Notes: generated by a model from the sequence alone, not told the origin. A DNA stretch of 64,000 bases from Fibrobacter sp. UWEL (GCF_900142535.1 NZ_FRBE01000004.1:62001-126000), one strand, 5' to 3'. Positions 52,231-63,996 are shown, counted from the first letter of the stretch. A program made the numbers and translations.

Positions 52231-53838
52231 ATGAAGTTTTCTCGCAAAGTTTTATTGCCGGTGATGGCAGCCCTCTCCATGGCGCTGCCTTCTTCCGTAT
52301 TTGCCGATGTGAACCTTCCCGTCCATAGGGAAGTTCTGGATAACGGCCTTACCGTCCTGTTGCATCCTAACAAGCAGGCTCCTACCGTAAGCTGCCGCCT
52401 GTTCTACGTGACCGGTTCCGTACACGAAGTTCCGGGAAAATCTGGCCTCGCTCACCTGCTGGAACATGAACTGTTCAAGGGAACCAAGAAGGTGGGCATC
52501 CAGGATAGTGTTGCTGACGTCCGTTTCATGGCTCAACAGGATAGCCTCCAGGCTCTCATCCGCCCGGCGAAACTTTCTGGCGATACTGCCACCGTGCGTA
52601 AACTTACCGCGGAACACGATTCCATCGTCAATGAACATCGCAAGATATTCGTGAAGGATGAACTGTGGGGCGCCTATCAGGCTGCCGGCGGTACGGGCCT
52701 CAACGCCTTTACAACCGACCTCATGACCGCATACATCGTGACGCTTCCCAAGAACAAGATCGAGATGTTCATGTGGTTGGAAGCAGACCGTATGCAGAAC
52801 GCAGTGCTCCGCGAATTCTATTCCGAACGTGACGTGGTCCGCGAAGAACGCCGTATGCGTTACGACGACAAACCCACGGGCCGTTACTACGAAACCTTGA
52901 ACTCCATGATTTACGAGGCTTTCCCTTACCGCGTGCCTACCATCGGCTGGCCCAGCGATATTGCAAACCTGACTCGTGAAATGGCCGACGAACATTACCG
53001 CAAGTACTACAAGCCCCGCAATGCCATTCTCGTTCTGGCAGGCGACCTGGATACCACATCCACCATGGAGATGGTCAAGAAGTACTTCGCCAATATTCCT
53101 GCTGGGGAAGCTTTCCCCCCGCTGACCATCCGCGACCCTGAACAGGCTGGTGAAAAACGCCTGACGGTGAAGCGCCCCGATGCCCCGAACATGTATAATC
53201 TAGTGTTCAAAACACCCGAAGTAGGTGACGACATCCTGTATGCTCTGGACATTGCCGAAGGTGTGCTGAATGGCCGTAGCGGTAAACTGTACAAGCGTCT
53301 GGTGGAACAGGAAAAACTGGCTGTAGGTGTAAGCGCAAGCAATAGCCCCAACAAGTATGTTTCCGAATTTAGCGTCCGCGTGAACATGCGCCCCGATGCA
53401 GACCCCGCCAAGGTAGAGGCCATCATTTGGGAAGAACTGGAAAAACTGAAGACTGAACCGGTCAGCGAACGCGAATTCCAGAAGGTAAAGAATCGCGCCT
53501 ACGCTGGTCTTGTCCGCAGCCTCACCGACATGGAAAATGTGGCTACCATGCTTGCCTGGTACGAAATGTTTGGCGACTACAAGATTTTCCTCCACTGGGC
53601 AGATGAACTGAACAAGGTAAGCGCTGCCGACGTGCAGGCCGCAGTCCAGAAAACATTCGTTCGCGAAAAGTCCGTTGCAGGCTTCCTCCTGAAGGAAAAA
53701 CCTGCGGTTGCTGCCACCGCCGACAAAACTGCAGAAGCTAAACCCGCGGAACCCACCGCAGCACAGGCTGCTACCCCCGCCGCTACCGCAGCTCCTGCCG
53801 CAAAGCCCGCAAAGAAAGCCTCCAAAAAGAAGAAGTAA
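52231..53838 (+). CDS. Secreted M16-family zinc peptidase with Ala/Lys-rich tail
   Basis: The start is ATG 52231 (535 residues). The signal is about 1-25 (ALPSSVFA). The inverted zinc motif HLLEH is at 75-79 within LAHLLEHELFKGT. The characteristic insert before the second Glu region and EERRMRYDDKPTGRYYETLN follow. A second M16-type domain covers about 210-480 (YNLVFKTPEVGDDILYALDI; NGRSGKLYKRLVEQEKLAVG). The last ~45 residues are Ala/Pro/Lys low complexity ending KKASKKKK. M16 enzymes degrade peptides; this one should act in the periplasm. Confidence 0.9.
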   Translation: MKFSRKVLLPVMAALSMALPSSVFADVNLPVHREVLDNGLTVLLHPNKQAPTVSCRLFYVTGSVHEVPGKSGLAHLLEHELFKGTKKVGIQDSVADVRFMAQQDSLQALIRPAKLSGDTATVRKLTAEHDSIVNEHRKIFVKDELWGAYQAAGGTGLNAFTTDLMTAYIVTLPKNKIEMFMWLEADRMQNAVLREFYSERDVVREERRMRYDDKPTGRYYETLNSMIYEAFPYRVPTIGWPSDIANLTREMADEHYRKYYKPRNAILVLAGDLDTTSTMEMVKKYFANIPAGEAFPPLTIRDPEQAGEKRLTVKRPDAPNMYNLVFKTPEVGDDILYALDIAEGVLNGRSGKLYKRLVEQEKLAVGVSASNSPNKYVSEFSVRVNMRPDADPAKVEAIIWEELEKLKTEPVSEREFQKVKNRAYAGLVRSLTDMENVATMLAWYEMFGDYKIFLHWADELNKVSAADVQAAVQKTFVREKSVAGFLLKEKPAVAATADKTAEAKPAEPTAAQAATPAATAAPAAKPAKKASKKKK

Positions 53839-53858
53839 TTTTCCGCAGAATTGAAAAG

Positions 53859-53884
53859 TCCCTCTCGCTAGAGAGGGATTTTTG
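53859..53884. terminator. Bidirectional terminator between M16 peptidase and the 53894 gene
   Basis: TCCCTCTC (53859-53866), loop GCTA, GAGAGGGA (53871-53878), TTTTTG on the plus side and an A run (TTTT on the minus strand) on the other. Confidence 0.88.
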
Positions 53885-53893
53885 CATAGAAAT

Positions 53894-54802
53894 CTATTTC
53901 AGCAACTCAGTGATTTGCTGGTCGATGTCCTGCGCCTTCCTGGAGTCTTCGTCGTAGACGGCACAGACTTTCTGGCAGCTCAGTTCCAGAAGCTTGCGAG
54001 CTACATTGGAATCCTGGTGGCGTAATTCCCGCAGGGCCATATCAATGCGCATAATATCTGCAGTTTCCGGATAAGCCTTCATGAATTCAAAGAACTTGAT
54101 CATCTGGCGGTCGTAATCCACATCGCTTTCTGCAGCCAGCAGGAAGGGAATGACGCGAACGTTCAGAAGCTTGGAAAGATCCCCCACGAAATTGTTCAGG
54201 GTGATACCTTCCGGGAAAAGCTCGTCGGAATTTTCCTGCAGGTCATCCGTGTCCACGAAATCGCCCGCTTCAATCTGGGCCAGGGCCTCGTTCAGGAAAT
54301 CCATTTCCTTACGCTTGGCCTGTTCGCGATAAACCGCCTGATAATAAATGGGCAGGGTAGTCAAGCAGTAATGGGCCTGACCCGCCCCAATAAATTCGCC
54401 AATGTAATAGATGTCGGCATCTTCCCCCAGGATCTGTTCTTCCGTTTCAAAACTTCCGATTCGGGCGGGGATAGGAATCACTTCCATGCTGGAAAGTTCG
54501 TGAAGGCGTTCGCGCATCTTGTCCACGTCCACATTCTCGGGAATGTCGATGCCCTCGGATTCCATGTGCTGCAACATGTTGTCGAACTTTTCGTCCATGG
54601 CTTCCGTAATGGCCTTGCGCTGAGACTTTGTGGGAACAGCCTGGCGGAAATCCCCTTCCAGGGCCAGCAAGCCGTTCTTGATCATGTCATCAAAGGGCGA
54701 TCCACCCACATCACCGTCGGGATTGGGTAAAATGCGGGCATAGGCGATCATGCGACCGCACAGATTATCGTCATTGCCTTTCTTTTGCTCGATGCCTAAC
54801 AT
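53894..54802 (-). CDS. Cytoplasmic protein of unknown function
   Basis: The start is ATG 54802 (302 residues; a TTG lies three codons further up). I do not recognise the family. It is acidic, without signal or membrane segments, largely helical, with FDDMIKNGLLALEGDFRQA, AMDEKFDNMLQHMESEGIDI, IGEFIGAGQAHYCLTTLPIY and RQMIKFFEFMKAYPETADIM. It is an isolated single gene between a bidirectional terminator and the pectin pair. Codon use is normal for the region. Confidence 0.65.
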   Translation of the reverse strand: MLGIEQKKGNDDNLCGRMIAYARILPNPDGDVGGSPFDDMIKNGLLALEGDFRQAVPTKSQRKAITEAMDEKFDNMLQHMESEGIDIPENVDVDKMRERLHELSSMEVIPIPARIGSFETEEQILGEDADIYYIGEFIGAGQAHYCLTTLPIYYQAVYREQAKRKEMDFLNEALAQIEAGDFVDTDDLQENSDELFPEGITLNNFVGDLSKLLNVRVIPFLLAAESDVDYDRQMIKFFEFMKAYPETADIMRIDMALRELRHQDSNVARKLLELSCQKVCAVYDEDSRKAQDIDQQITELLK

Positions 54803-54820
54803 ACAGAGCAAATATACAAA

Positions 54821-54869
54821 GAATTGTCATCCCCGCGTAGAATTGTCATCCCCGCGTAGGCGGGGATCT
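54821..54869. repeat. 19-bp direct repeat with GTCATCCCCG palindrome
   Basis: GAATTGTCATCCCCGCGTA occurs at 54821 and 54840, followed by GGCGGGGATCT, which pairs with ATCCCCGC. Confidence 0.85.
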
Positions 54870-54873
54870 AACA

Positions 54874-56985
54874 TTATTGAACCCGAATGACTTGCTGCTT
54901 CCTATAACCCGGAGCCTCGATGCGTATCAGATAAGACCCCGCAGGAATACCAAGGCGAGTATTTGAAAGTTCGTCAAGATTGGAAACGCTCAAACTGCGA
55001 ATAAATTTACCCTGAACGCTGAACAGCTGGACCTGAACCTTACCGCTGGTCAAGTTCTGCAGTCGGCTTCCGGCCAAACCGAGGGACGGATCCGGAACCT
55101 CCTCCACCTTCAGGGGAGTCAGTACAATCTGATCCAGATTGGGACCGTCATTGCTACCCACAACCGCAAACTGAATGTAGCTCGCTCCCTCGGGAAGTTC
55201 AATTTCGGTCTCCTTCGAGAGGTAGGTCGTCCAAGCGCCAGTCTTCTCGAACGTCAAGGTCTCCGAGCCAGCCGAGGAGGAGCCCAATGCCTTAACAATC
55301 AAGTCTCTGTCCGAGGAACTTCCGTTGGCGAAGAACATTTCCATCTTGTAGGTACCGGCAGCATCCGCATAAACGGGAATGTTCACGTAGGAATTACCCG
55401 CACCAAAATTCACGTAGCCGCTACCAGCATAGCCCGCATTGGTACTTTCGTTAATGGCATTTTCTAGAATGCCGCTTTCCGCCTGGAAGGTGGTTTCCCC
55501 AAGCGCCATAAAGGTTGCCCCCAGCTCAATGTCTCCAGTGGCAACAATCTCCAAGGTCTTCATGCTTGCCGAGGCGTTCGAAGGGGCCGATGCTCCTGTC
55601 CATCCTGCAAGCTTCCATCCGTCAATGGGCTTTGCGGTAAATGTAGCGGTCTTACCTTCTGCAACTTTATCGCCACTCAAATTACTTTCGATGGTTCCGC
55701 CGATGCCATTATTTAGGGAGACCTTGTAGTAGGTCACGTTGCTTTCGACAGTAGCGACTTCGTTTGATGTAGCGCCCAAGCCGCCCATGGAGTTTGCCGC
55801 ACGCACTGTGACTTTGGAACCCACTGCCACGCCATTCAAGTCAAAGCTGTTGCTTGCTACGCTGGTCTTGAATTTCCCGTTCACAAACACCGCCCAGCAA
55901 CGAGCGTTTTCATCGTTTGCCCAGACAATCTCTGAACCTTCCTGAGAAATCTTAGGTGCGCTCATCTGTACGGTCAGCTTGTTGGGTGCCCAGCCGTCGG
56001 AACCGCCCATGACGTTTGCCAAGGTATACTTGCTTGCATCACTTGCGGACCATACTGTTTTGAGAGATGCAGTAGAACCATCCTTGCCGCCGCTGAAATA
56101 AGTCTTTCGCTGGCTCGTATTGACCGCACCGCCGTTTCCGTTCTTGCTGTTGTATTCGCCAAACACCACCGGCGCGGAATTCATGTCCGGTCCCCAGCCT
56201 GCTGCAGTGGGCTGGGCATACATGGTGGTGTTCAAAAATACAACCTTGGCTTTTCCCCAGGAACGTCCTAGATAGAATGTTCCGCCCGCCCCGTTGGTGG
56301 CGTTAAGGGTGGTGTTGTTAAAAATGTAACCCCAGTCTCCAGGATTCTGGGAGGCGGTAATGTATCCGCCGTTTCGTTTCGTCACCAGGTTGGTGCCTTC
56401 AAACCAAACGTCGCCACCGCCACAGATGTAGTCAACGGTACCTTGAATTTCGCCACCTTCCCAATAGGCGCGGCCACTTTTCGTGTAGTAGGTGTCTTGA
56501 CCGCTGACCAGTCTTACGTTCTTGTAGATGAACTTGTCACCGCTGTTCTGCTGGATCGTCACTTGTCGGGCTGCTGTTGCGCTGGCTGCAGAACTTTTAT
56601 TCTCTATGGTCAAGTCCTGCATGTACATCCCATTGTTCTTGGGAAAGTACAATGTGGCGGTAACGCTGATGCCTTCTGTAGTAGTGGTGTTGGAAATGGT
56701 CGTCTTGTCGCGGGTTTGTCCCACGAAGGAAACGTAGGAAGTAGAGAATGTACTTTTCCCGTTGCTATCTCCGGTAAGATTCGTAATGTTGTATTCTCCC
56801 TCAGGGAAGAAAATCACAAAACGATTGCTTTCGCTGGGATTTGCCGCAGCAGCCGCTGCAACTGCAGCTTTAAAGTCACCGTCAACGCCAACCACAAAGT
56901 CGAACTTTTTCTTTGTCACGGCGAAAGCGTCCGCAGCAAAACCTGCTGCCAGCCCAAATACCAATGTCAATGCGACTTTATTCAT
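54874..56985 (-). CDS. Pectin methylesterase (CE8) with additional beta modules and sorting tail
   Basis: A 703-residue protein with a signal peptide (1-22). The CE8 parallel beta-helix covers about 25-330: FFPEGEYNITNLTG, ARQVTIQQNSGDKFIYKNVR, LVSGQDTYYTKSGRAYWEGG (first catalytic Asp), IQGTVDYICGGGDVWFEG (second Asp) and YLGRSWGKAKVVFLNTTM (Arg). Then an Ig-like segment (about 340-420), an InlB-type beta-repeat (TATFTAKPIDGWKLAGWTG), and a CBM35/6-like module (about 500-630: TFQAESGILENAINESTNAG). The tail is VQLFSVQGKFIRSLSVS ... AGSYLIRIEAPG. It removes methyl groups from pectin ahead of lyase attack. Its ATG overlaps the lyase stop by one base. Confidence 0.92.
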   Translation of the reverse strand: MNKVALTLVFGLAAGFAADAFAVTKKKFDFVVGVDGDFKAAVAAAAAANPSESNRFVIFFPEGEYNITNLTGDSNGKSTFSTSYVSFVGQTRDKTTISNTTTTEGISVTATLYFPKNNGMYMQDLTIENKSSAASATAARQVTIQQNSGDKFIYKNVRLVSGQDTYYTKSGRAYWEGGEIQGTVDYICGGGDVWFEGTNLVTKRNGGYITASQNPGDWGYIFNNTTLNATNGAGGTFYLGRSWGKAKVVFLNTTMYAQPTAAGWGPDMNSAPVVFGEYNSKNGNGGAVNTSQRKTYFSGGKDGSTASLKTVWSASDASKYTLANVMGGSDGWAPNKLTVQMSAPKISQEGSEIVWANDENARCWAVFVNGKFKTSVASNSFDLNGVAVGSKVTVRAANSMGGLGATSNEVATVESNVTYYKVSLNNGIGGTIESNLSGDKVAEGKTATFTAKPIDGWKLAGWTGASAPSNASASMKTLEIVATGDIELGATFMALGETTFQAESGILENAINESTNAGYAGSGYVNFGAGNSYVNIPVYADAAGTYKMEMFFANGSSSDRDLIVKALGSSSAGSETLTFEKTGAWTTYLSKETEIELPEGASYIQFAVVGSNDGPNLDQIVLTPLKVEEVPDPSLGLAGSRLQNLTSGKVQVQLFSVQGKFIRSLSVSNLDELSNTRLGIPAGSYLIRIEAPGYRKQQVIRVQ

Positions 56986-58682
56986 TACTTCCTTCCATTA
57001 ACGCGAACTGCGTCTTTCTTGCCGTTAAAGATGTAAAAGATACCGGCGCCCTTTCCGTAATTTCCAGAATAAGCCTTCGGTGCAAAAGTTTTTTCACGTT
57101 CTATTTTCACGCCGCTTATGGAAAGGCTCGGGTCCGGTTCAACCAGCTCCCATCCGATGAAATCGATGTTGGCCATGCCATCCTTGCCTAAGCTAGTGAA
57201 GGTAATTTTGCTATAGCCTGCAGGCAATTCTACTTCAACAGAAGTTGTCTTGTAGGTGGTCCATCCACCTGTTGATTCCATACTGGCGGATTCCACAAGA
57301 ACTTTTTCGCCGGCACTAACTTTAAAGTCGCGAGCGCCCGAGCCACCGTTTGCGAAGGAGATGAACAGCGTGTACTTGCCTTCCTTCAATGCGGTAACGC
57401 CGTAGGTCACGTAGCTACCTACTTCATTATCCACGTTGGCGTAACCTTCGCCAATGAAACCTGCGTTGGTCGCTTCCTTCACGCCCTTGATGTCAATGAA
57501 GTCAACACCGTCAATATAATTCTTGCAAGTATCGCTCCCGCACATGGCTGCTGGGGGAGGTGGCTCCACGTAAGTTCCCGCAGCCTTTTCCAATGCGGTT
57601 AGGTAAGGCTGTTCTGCACTCAAAATGGCACTGCCGTAATCGCCTGCCCACTGGTATCCTGTGCGACGCTCTTCGGAGATGGTCATGTAGTTGTAAGACT
57701 TGGTGCTTTCGCCACCGCGGTCGCAGAAGAAGAACTGGTCGTTGTTCACTTCATAAAAACGGTACCACAGGGATGAACCGCTTTTTTCGTAGGCGCCGGT
57801 AGTCTTGTTCCAGGCTGTGTTCGCATTCTTGTTCTTCTTGTACCAGGCGATAGCGCCCTTTACTGCAGCCTGAATTTCAGGAGTCTGGTTGGGCCAATTC
57901 ATCAGGAACCAAACAACGCCCATAGATTCGTTACCGGACTTGCTGGGAAGTTCGTAGGCGCGGGCTCCTCGCGGTTGGTAATTGCTGGTGTCGTGCTGAG
58001 CGCACCAGACGGTCAAATTACCGTCATTCTTGATCTGAGCCTTCAAGAGGTAATCGATGGCCTTGTCCATAGCAGACCCCATCTTGGCGCGAGTGGCGTC
58101 ATCGATAATGTCGCTATCGAAGGGTGCGGTCTTGTTGGCGATATCCATCATGGTCACCATGGCGCGAATCATGGCGTTGTCGTTCAGCGTAATGTGGTCG
58201 CTGTAATTGCCTCGCTTGGGCCACACCTGAGGCAAGCCGCCGTTGGCTCTCTGCATGGTCAGCAGGAAATTGATGCCCTTGTTGAAACTGCTTTTGAACG
58301 CCGATTTGTAATTGCTGTTGGTGGTCTCCTTGTAGCGGATTGCCAACAATCGCAATTCCTGGACCGTTGCGTTGTTGTCGATGGTGGCGAGGTCCCCGCC
58401 GCTGGCAGAGCGCCATTCCGATTTGTTTCCACCGGTATAGGCATTTTTGTAGCTGCTTGCCATGGCCTTGTAAAAACCGCCGTTGCTAATCTGCCAGGTG
58501 GTCATGTTGTAGGCATACTGGTCAATATCCATGCCGCTTGCAGCACTGGTCAACTCGGAGTACCCGCGATAACTATTAATCTTGGAAACCGCAACAGCAG
58601 GCGGCTCATAAGCCGCCCCTAAAGCAGAGGACCCAGCAAGAGCTGCTAATCCAGTAAAAACCAAAAATCTATCCATCTTCAT
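56985..58682 (-). CDS. Pectate lyase (PL10) with CBM35-like module
   Basis: ATG 58682, AGG upstream; 565 residues. The signal ends near SSALGA. The PL10 domain covers about 35-365: TIDNNATVQELRLLAIRYK, GINFLLTMQRANGGLPQVWP, HITLNDNAMIRAMVTMMDIA, ARAYELPSKSGNESMGVVWF and SLWYRFYEVNN. After a Pro linker a CBM35-like module (about 400-525: FIDIKGVKEATNAGFIGEGY ... ANIDFIGWELVEPDP). The end (IFYIFNGKKDAVRVNGRK) is short and lacks the full sorting tail of its neighbours. It cuts polygalacturonate by beta-elimination and is translationally coupled to the CE8 gene. Confidence 0.9.
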   Translation of the reverse strand: MKMDRFLVFTGLAALAGSSALGAAYEPPAVAVSKINSYRGYSELTSAASGMDIDQYAYNMTTWQISNGGFYKAMASSYKNAYTGGNKSEWRSASGGDLATIDNNATVQELRLLAIRYKETTNSNYKSAFKSSFNKGINFLLTMQRANGGLPQVWPKRGNYSDHITLNDNAMIRAMVTMMDIANKTAPFDSDIIDDATRAKMGSAMDKAIDYLLKAQIKNDGNLTVWCAQHDTSNYQPRGARAYELPSKSGNESMGVVWFLMNWPNQTPEIQAAVKGAIAWYKKNKNANTAWNKTTGAYEKSGSSLWYRFYEVNNDQFFFCDRGGESTKSYNYMTISEERRTGYQWAGDYGSAILSAEQPYLTALEKAAGTYVEPPPPAAMCGSDTCKNYIDGVDFIDIKGVKEATNAGFIGEGYANVDNEVGSYVTYGVTALKEGKYTLFISFANGGSGARDFKVSAGEKVLVESASMESTGGWTTYKTTSVEVELPAGYSKITFTSLGKDGMANIDFIGWELVEPDPSLSISGVKIEREKTFAPKAYSGNYGKGAGIFYIFNGKKDAVRVNGRK

Positions 58683-58703
58683 ACACACTACCTTTATTCC
58701 GCT

Positions 58704-58729
58704 GTCATCCTCGACTCGATCGAGGATCT
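58704..58729. repeat. GTCATCCTCG palindrome upstream of the pectin operon
   Basis: GTCATCCTCGA...TCGAGGATCT, perfect inner arms (ATCCTCGA/TCGAGGAT), located 21 bases before the lyase start. It lies inside the likely 5' leader, since TATAGAT lies further upstream. Confidence 0.75.
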
Positions 58730-58912
58730 AGCTGTACTTACCTGTACCATAATCTATACGTTTTTTGTAAATACAGACTTTTACATCCTGCGGAATAATT
58801 GTCCAGAGACAACAATCCCACAAATCTAAAACTATACCCAAAAGCCTATTTTTTTCAGTAAAAAAGGCTTTTCTCATTGTCAAATTGTCAATGGCGTTGG
58901 CCCGATTTTTGC

Positions 58913-58920
58913 TAACTTTG
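58913..58920 (+). promoter_or_regulatory. TAACTTTG -10-like element of icd
   Basis: TAACTTTG lies 26 bases before the ATG. AAGG (58938-58941) serves as ribosome site. No well-spaced -35 was found. Confidence 0.4.
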
Positions 58921-58934
58921 GGGGCGAAACTTAA

Positions 58935-61139
<2,205 letters not shown>

Positions 61140-61167
61140 TCAGCGTTGTCATCCCCGCGCCCCACAC

Positions 61168-61211
61168 TGTCATCCTGAGCGTAGCGCCATAGGCGCGAAG
61201 TCGAAGGATCT
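61168..61211. repeat. 44-bp palindromic repeat after icd
   Basis: TGTCATCCTGAGCGTAGCGC...GCGCGAAGTCGAAGGATCT, the intergenic counterpart of the two copies within mnmE. A truncated GTCATCCCCGCG precedes it at 61148. Confidence 0.9.
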
Positions 61212-61232
61212 CAGCATAGGCATTACAAAAAT

Positions 61233-61265
61233 AAGAACCGGAATTTTCGTTCCGGTTCTTGTTTT
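61233..61265. terminator. Bidirectional terminator between icd and the 61285 gene
   Basis: AAGAACCGGAA (61233-61243), loop TTTTCG, TTCCGGTTCTT (61250-61260), GTTTTC after it; on the minus strand ATTTTTG follows. Confidence 0.9.
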
Positions 61266-61284
61266 CTTTGTGCTTCACAACAGC

Positions 61285-62124
61285 TTACTTACTTGTTTCG
61301 GTTGTTTCAACATCGCTCTTAGATATTGCTCCCGATTCCGTTGTTACAAAGATTCCGTTCTCTGCACTATAGGATGGCCTAAGCCCTGTCACTCGAGACA
61401 TGGGAATATCGAACGTTGCTCCAACTTCGCTTAGCTTATAAGCTTCTTGAGTCCAGGAGGGTGCTTCCTTGAAGAACAGGGATTTTCCTCCTCTCTTTGA
61501 CAGCAGCGCCGTACTTGAAGTGTGGTCTGTGGAGTGGATTACCATGATCTGGCGATGCTTCCCATCCCATTTTAGACCCGTGTGAATAACGTCATCCACC
61601 TTGGTGCTGAATCCGCTATGATACAACGTGGTATCATTATCCGGATACCTGTTTGGATTCTGGATAGTCACAGGTGCGCGGAATGCCAAGGTGGCCGTAC
61701 CCCCAGTCATGGTGCCGCGGTTGTAGTCAAAGTCGTCTGGCAGATAATACACAGAAATGTAACGGTACTTTTTAGGATCCTTCTGTTCCCACAGACCGTC
61801 AAAATACATGGTAAGACGTTCTCCCTCTACCGCAGCCGTATCCATTGTGGCAAAGAACACGATGTAAGAGGAAACACTGAATTGATGCTCGTCAAAATCT
61901 AAAGTATACGCGGCAACATTCGACTTGTTGAACGTGGAATCGTTGAACATCTGCTCAACAGCCTTCTCACCCTTGTATACCTTATCGGTTTCTGGATCGA
62001 CGTAATAAGCCTCCTCAGAATCTTCGTCCCAATCTACATTGGGTTTGGTGGCCGAACTGCAAGAAGCCATCTGCATTGCCAACACAGATGGAATAATATA
62101 AGCCAGTGTTTTTTTGATACTCAT
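61285..62124 (-). CDS. Lipoprotein of unknown function
   Basis: A 279-residue protein. The lipobox lies in LAMQMASCSS (Cys22). I do not recognise the family. The mature part begins with an acidic stretch (DWDEDSEEAYYVDPETDKVY) and is beta-rich (QFSVSSYIVFFATMDTAAVE, YRYISVYYLPDDFDYNRG, TATLAFRAPVTI). It ends with a Thr/Glu/Ser tail. Good Shine-Dalgarno AAGGAG. Divergent from the pilin-like gene; a link between the two is possible but unproven. Confidence 0.7.
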   Translation of the reverse strand: MSIKKTLAYIIPSVLAMQMASCSSATKPNVDWDEDSEEAYYVDPETDKVYKGEKAVEQMFNDSTFNKSNVAAYTLDFDEHQFSVSSYIVFFATMDTAAVEGERLTMYFDGLWEQKDPKKYRYISVYYLPDDFDYNRGTMTGGTATLAFRAPVTIQNPNRYPDNDTTLYHSGFSTKVDDVIHTGLKWDGKHRQIMVIHSTDHTSSTALLSKRGGKSLFFKEAPSWTQEAYKLSEVGATFDIPMSRVTGLRPSYSAENGIFVTTESGAISKSDVETTETSK

Positions 62125-62251
62125 AGTGAAGACTCCTTTCGCTGAAATTTATATAGAGAAGAAAGGAGCTTTTATTTCAAGTTTTCACTCTTGTATTCCA
62201 ACTCGGAACAGCTTTTCGGGGTGTTTATTCCCGTTTTTTTTGCTACACAAA

Positions 62252-62281
62252 TTGGATTGTTCTCTTTCTTAGATATATTTG
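62252..62281 (+). promoter_or_regulatory. Promoter of the pilin-like gene
   Basis: TTGGAT (62252-62257), a 16-bp spacer, TATATTTG (62274-62281), which again fits TAnnTTTG. The ATG is 59 bases downstream, preceded by GAGG. Confidence 0.6.
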
Positions 62282-62339
62282 TAGAGGATGTAATGAGAAG
62301 ATGCCTTTGGCGTCGTTTTTTTCTTGTGTAGAGGTTTTT

Positions 62340-63914
62340 ATGCATAAAAATCATAAAACAGGATTTACTCTTGTTGAGCTCATGGTCGTTATTGTGATCA
62401 TGGGTATTCTTGCTGGTGTTGCAATACCCAAATTAACGAACTCCGTTACAAAGGCCAAGGCAAGTGAAGTTGCCCCCGCCGCCAATACCTATATCAAGCT
62501 GCAGAATGCCTATGTCATGGAAAAGAAGCGAATCGGTTCTTGGAGAAAAATTGGGTATACCAAACCCAAGTCAGACGTGTTTACGTACGATAAGGCTGAT
62601 ATTAAGGTTGCAACGAATGTGTCTAATCTCGGTGAGTCCGGCTTAGTAGGTTGGAAAGCTACAAATAAAGCTCCCCTTGGTGGCTGCACCATCGATAATG
62701 AATGGACCGTGACTATCCTGAATAAGGGGGCCGATAGTGATGGCAACATTCAGCTTGAATACAAGTCGGATGTTTCCTCTAGCGAATGTGCCGCAATCTC
62801 CGGCGATTGGGGTGTCGTTGGCGGGAATACTCAGGTGGCTGCGTCTAGTAATGAACCGAAAACAGAATGGTCTGCTGTGTCTAGGTATGAACTTAATACT
62901 AACGCTGATGGAACGTTTAATTTTGGAGGAGCCCTTTGGAATGGACAAAGTTCGCAGAACGATAAATCTAAAGATAAAAATTTTTCCACGGCATCGGGAA
63001 CCTATTATTTGAATTATGGTTTATTGGGCGCAGATGCAAAACAAACGTTACTCGGAGGAACTTCTTCAACGGTAAAGATTCTTTCTGCAGTAGACTTAAA
63101 GGGTGATGAAACTTTGGTGAAGGGCCATACGTACGAAGTTACGCAAACTCTGTACTATGGGTATGCTAAAGAAGATATCATTATGGCTAATACATATGGA
63201 TCTAGGAAGGTGTATTTTACTGCAACTTCAGCAACGGGCGGCGATTATTGCTATAAATTGGACGCTAATGGAAAGTGTTCCGGCACCAACAAAATTGATA
63301 TGAGTACGGACACGTCTAATTGGGTTGAAACTACTGAAGATGAAAAAGATGACCCTATGAAACAGACTTGGAACTATCCTTCCCCTTTGCTGAAGGATAC
63401 GATTGAAGTAACCAAGGATGGCTATACTTCTGAAGGAAAAATGACATTGGCAAAGGCTATTGTGAGTGGATGCTCTTCTGATAATGATGGCAAAGCAAAA
63501 AGTTTGGATAAGAATGATCAGGATGAAACAACGTTTAACAGCCTTTATAATGTGAGTGGTTATGTTAAGAATGACAATGTCGCTGCGGGAACTGATTTAA
63601 ATAACTGGCTCAAAGACGAAGTAGGTTCTTCTGCGAATACCAGTAGTGTTAAAATTTTGTCGGAATTGCACACTACTGAAAGTGTTGTGCCAGGCAATAT
63701 ATATGCTGCAACACAAAGTCTTTATTATGGAGATGCAAATGGAGTCCGCATTTATGGAACTAGAGTTGTATATGCCGTGATGACTCAGACCACGACAAAA
63801 GCAAACCCAAGAGTTCGATATTATTATGATTTAGCATGCAAACAAGAAATCACCTTGACAACTGATACTACTCATTGGGTTAAGTCATCTACCACAGAAA
63901 CCTCTTCCGATTAA
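62340..63914 (+). CDS. Very long type IV pilin-like protein with duplicated C-terminal module
   Basis: The start is ATG 62340 after GAGG (524 residues). A class-III signal KTG/FTLVELMVVIVIMGILAG has cleavage after Gly8 and Glu at mature position 5, so it should be processed by prepilin peptidase and packed like a major or minor pilin. Typical pilins are 130-200 residues. Here the pilin-like part (to about residue 180) is followed by a large Thr/Ser/Asp-rich region with two related modules: SSTVKILSAVDLKG...TLYYGYAKEDI...SRKVYFTAT (from nt 63067) and SSVKILSELHTTE...SLYYGDANGV...TRVVYAVMT (from nt 63643). The DNA is AT-richer than its neighbours. An adhesin-like pilin is plausible. Confidence 0.82.
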   Translation: MHKNHKTGFTLVELMVVIVIMGILAGVAIPKLTNSVTKAKASEVAPAANTYIKLQNAYVMEKKRIGSWRKIGYTKPKSDVFTYDKADIKVATNVSNLGESGLVGWKATNKAPLGGCTIDNEWTVTILNKGADSDGNIQLEYKSDVSSSECAAISGDWGVVGGNTQVAASSNEPKTEWSAVSRYELNTNADGTFNFGGALWNGQSSQNDKSKDKNFSTASGTYYLNYGLLGADAKQTLLGGTSSTVKILSAVDLKGDETLVKGHTYEVTQTLYYGYAKEDIIMANTYGSRKVYFTATSATGGDYCYKLDANGKCSGTNKIDMSTDTSNWVETTEDEKDDPMKQTWNYPSPLLKDTIEVTKDGYTSEGKMTLAKAIVSGCSSDNDGKAKSLDKNDQDETTFNSLYNVSGYVKNDNVAAGTDLNNWLKDEVGSSANTSSVKILSELHTTESVVPGNIYAATQSLYYGDANGVRIYGTRVVYAVMTQTTTKANPRVRYYYDLACKQEITLTTDTTHWVKSSTTETSSD

Positions 63915-63960
63915 GTTCTCGTACCTGTCCTAGGACTCCTTATCCTTCTTCACTCAAATT

Positions 63961-63996
63961 AGAAAAGCCAGCCCCCTGCTAAGGGCTGTCTTTTCT
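63961..63996 (+). terminator. Terminator of the pilin-like gene
   Basis: AGAAAAG-C-CAGCCC, eight-base loop, GGGCTG-T-CTTTTCT: a 13-bp stem with one internal mismatch and T-rich end. Confidence 0.75.
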
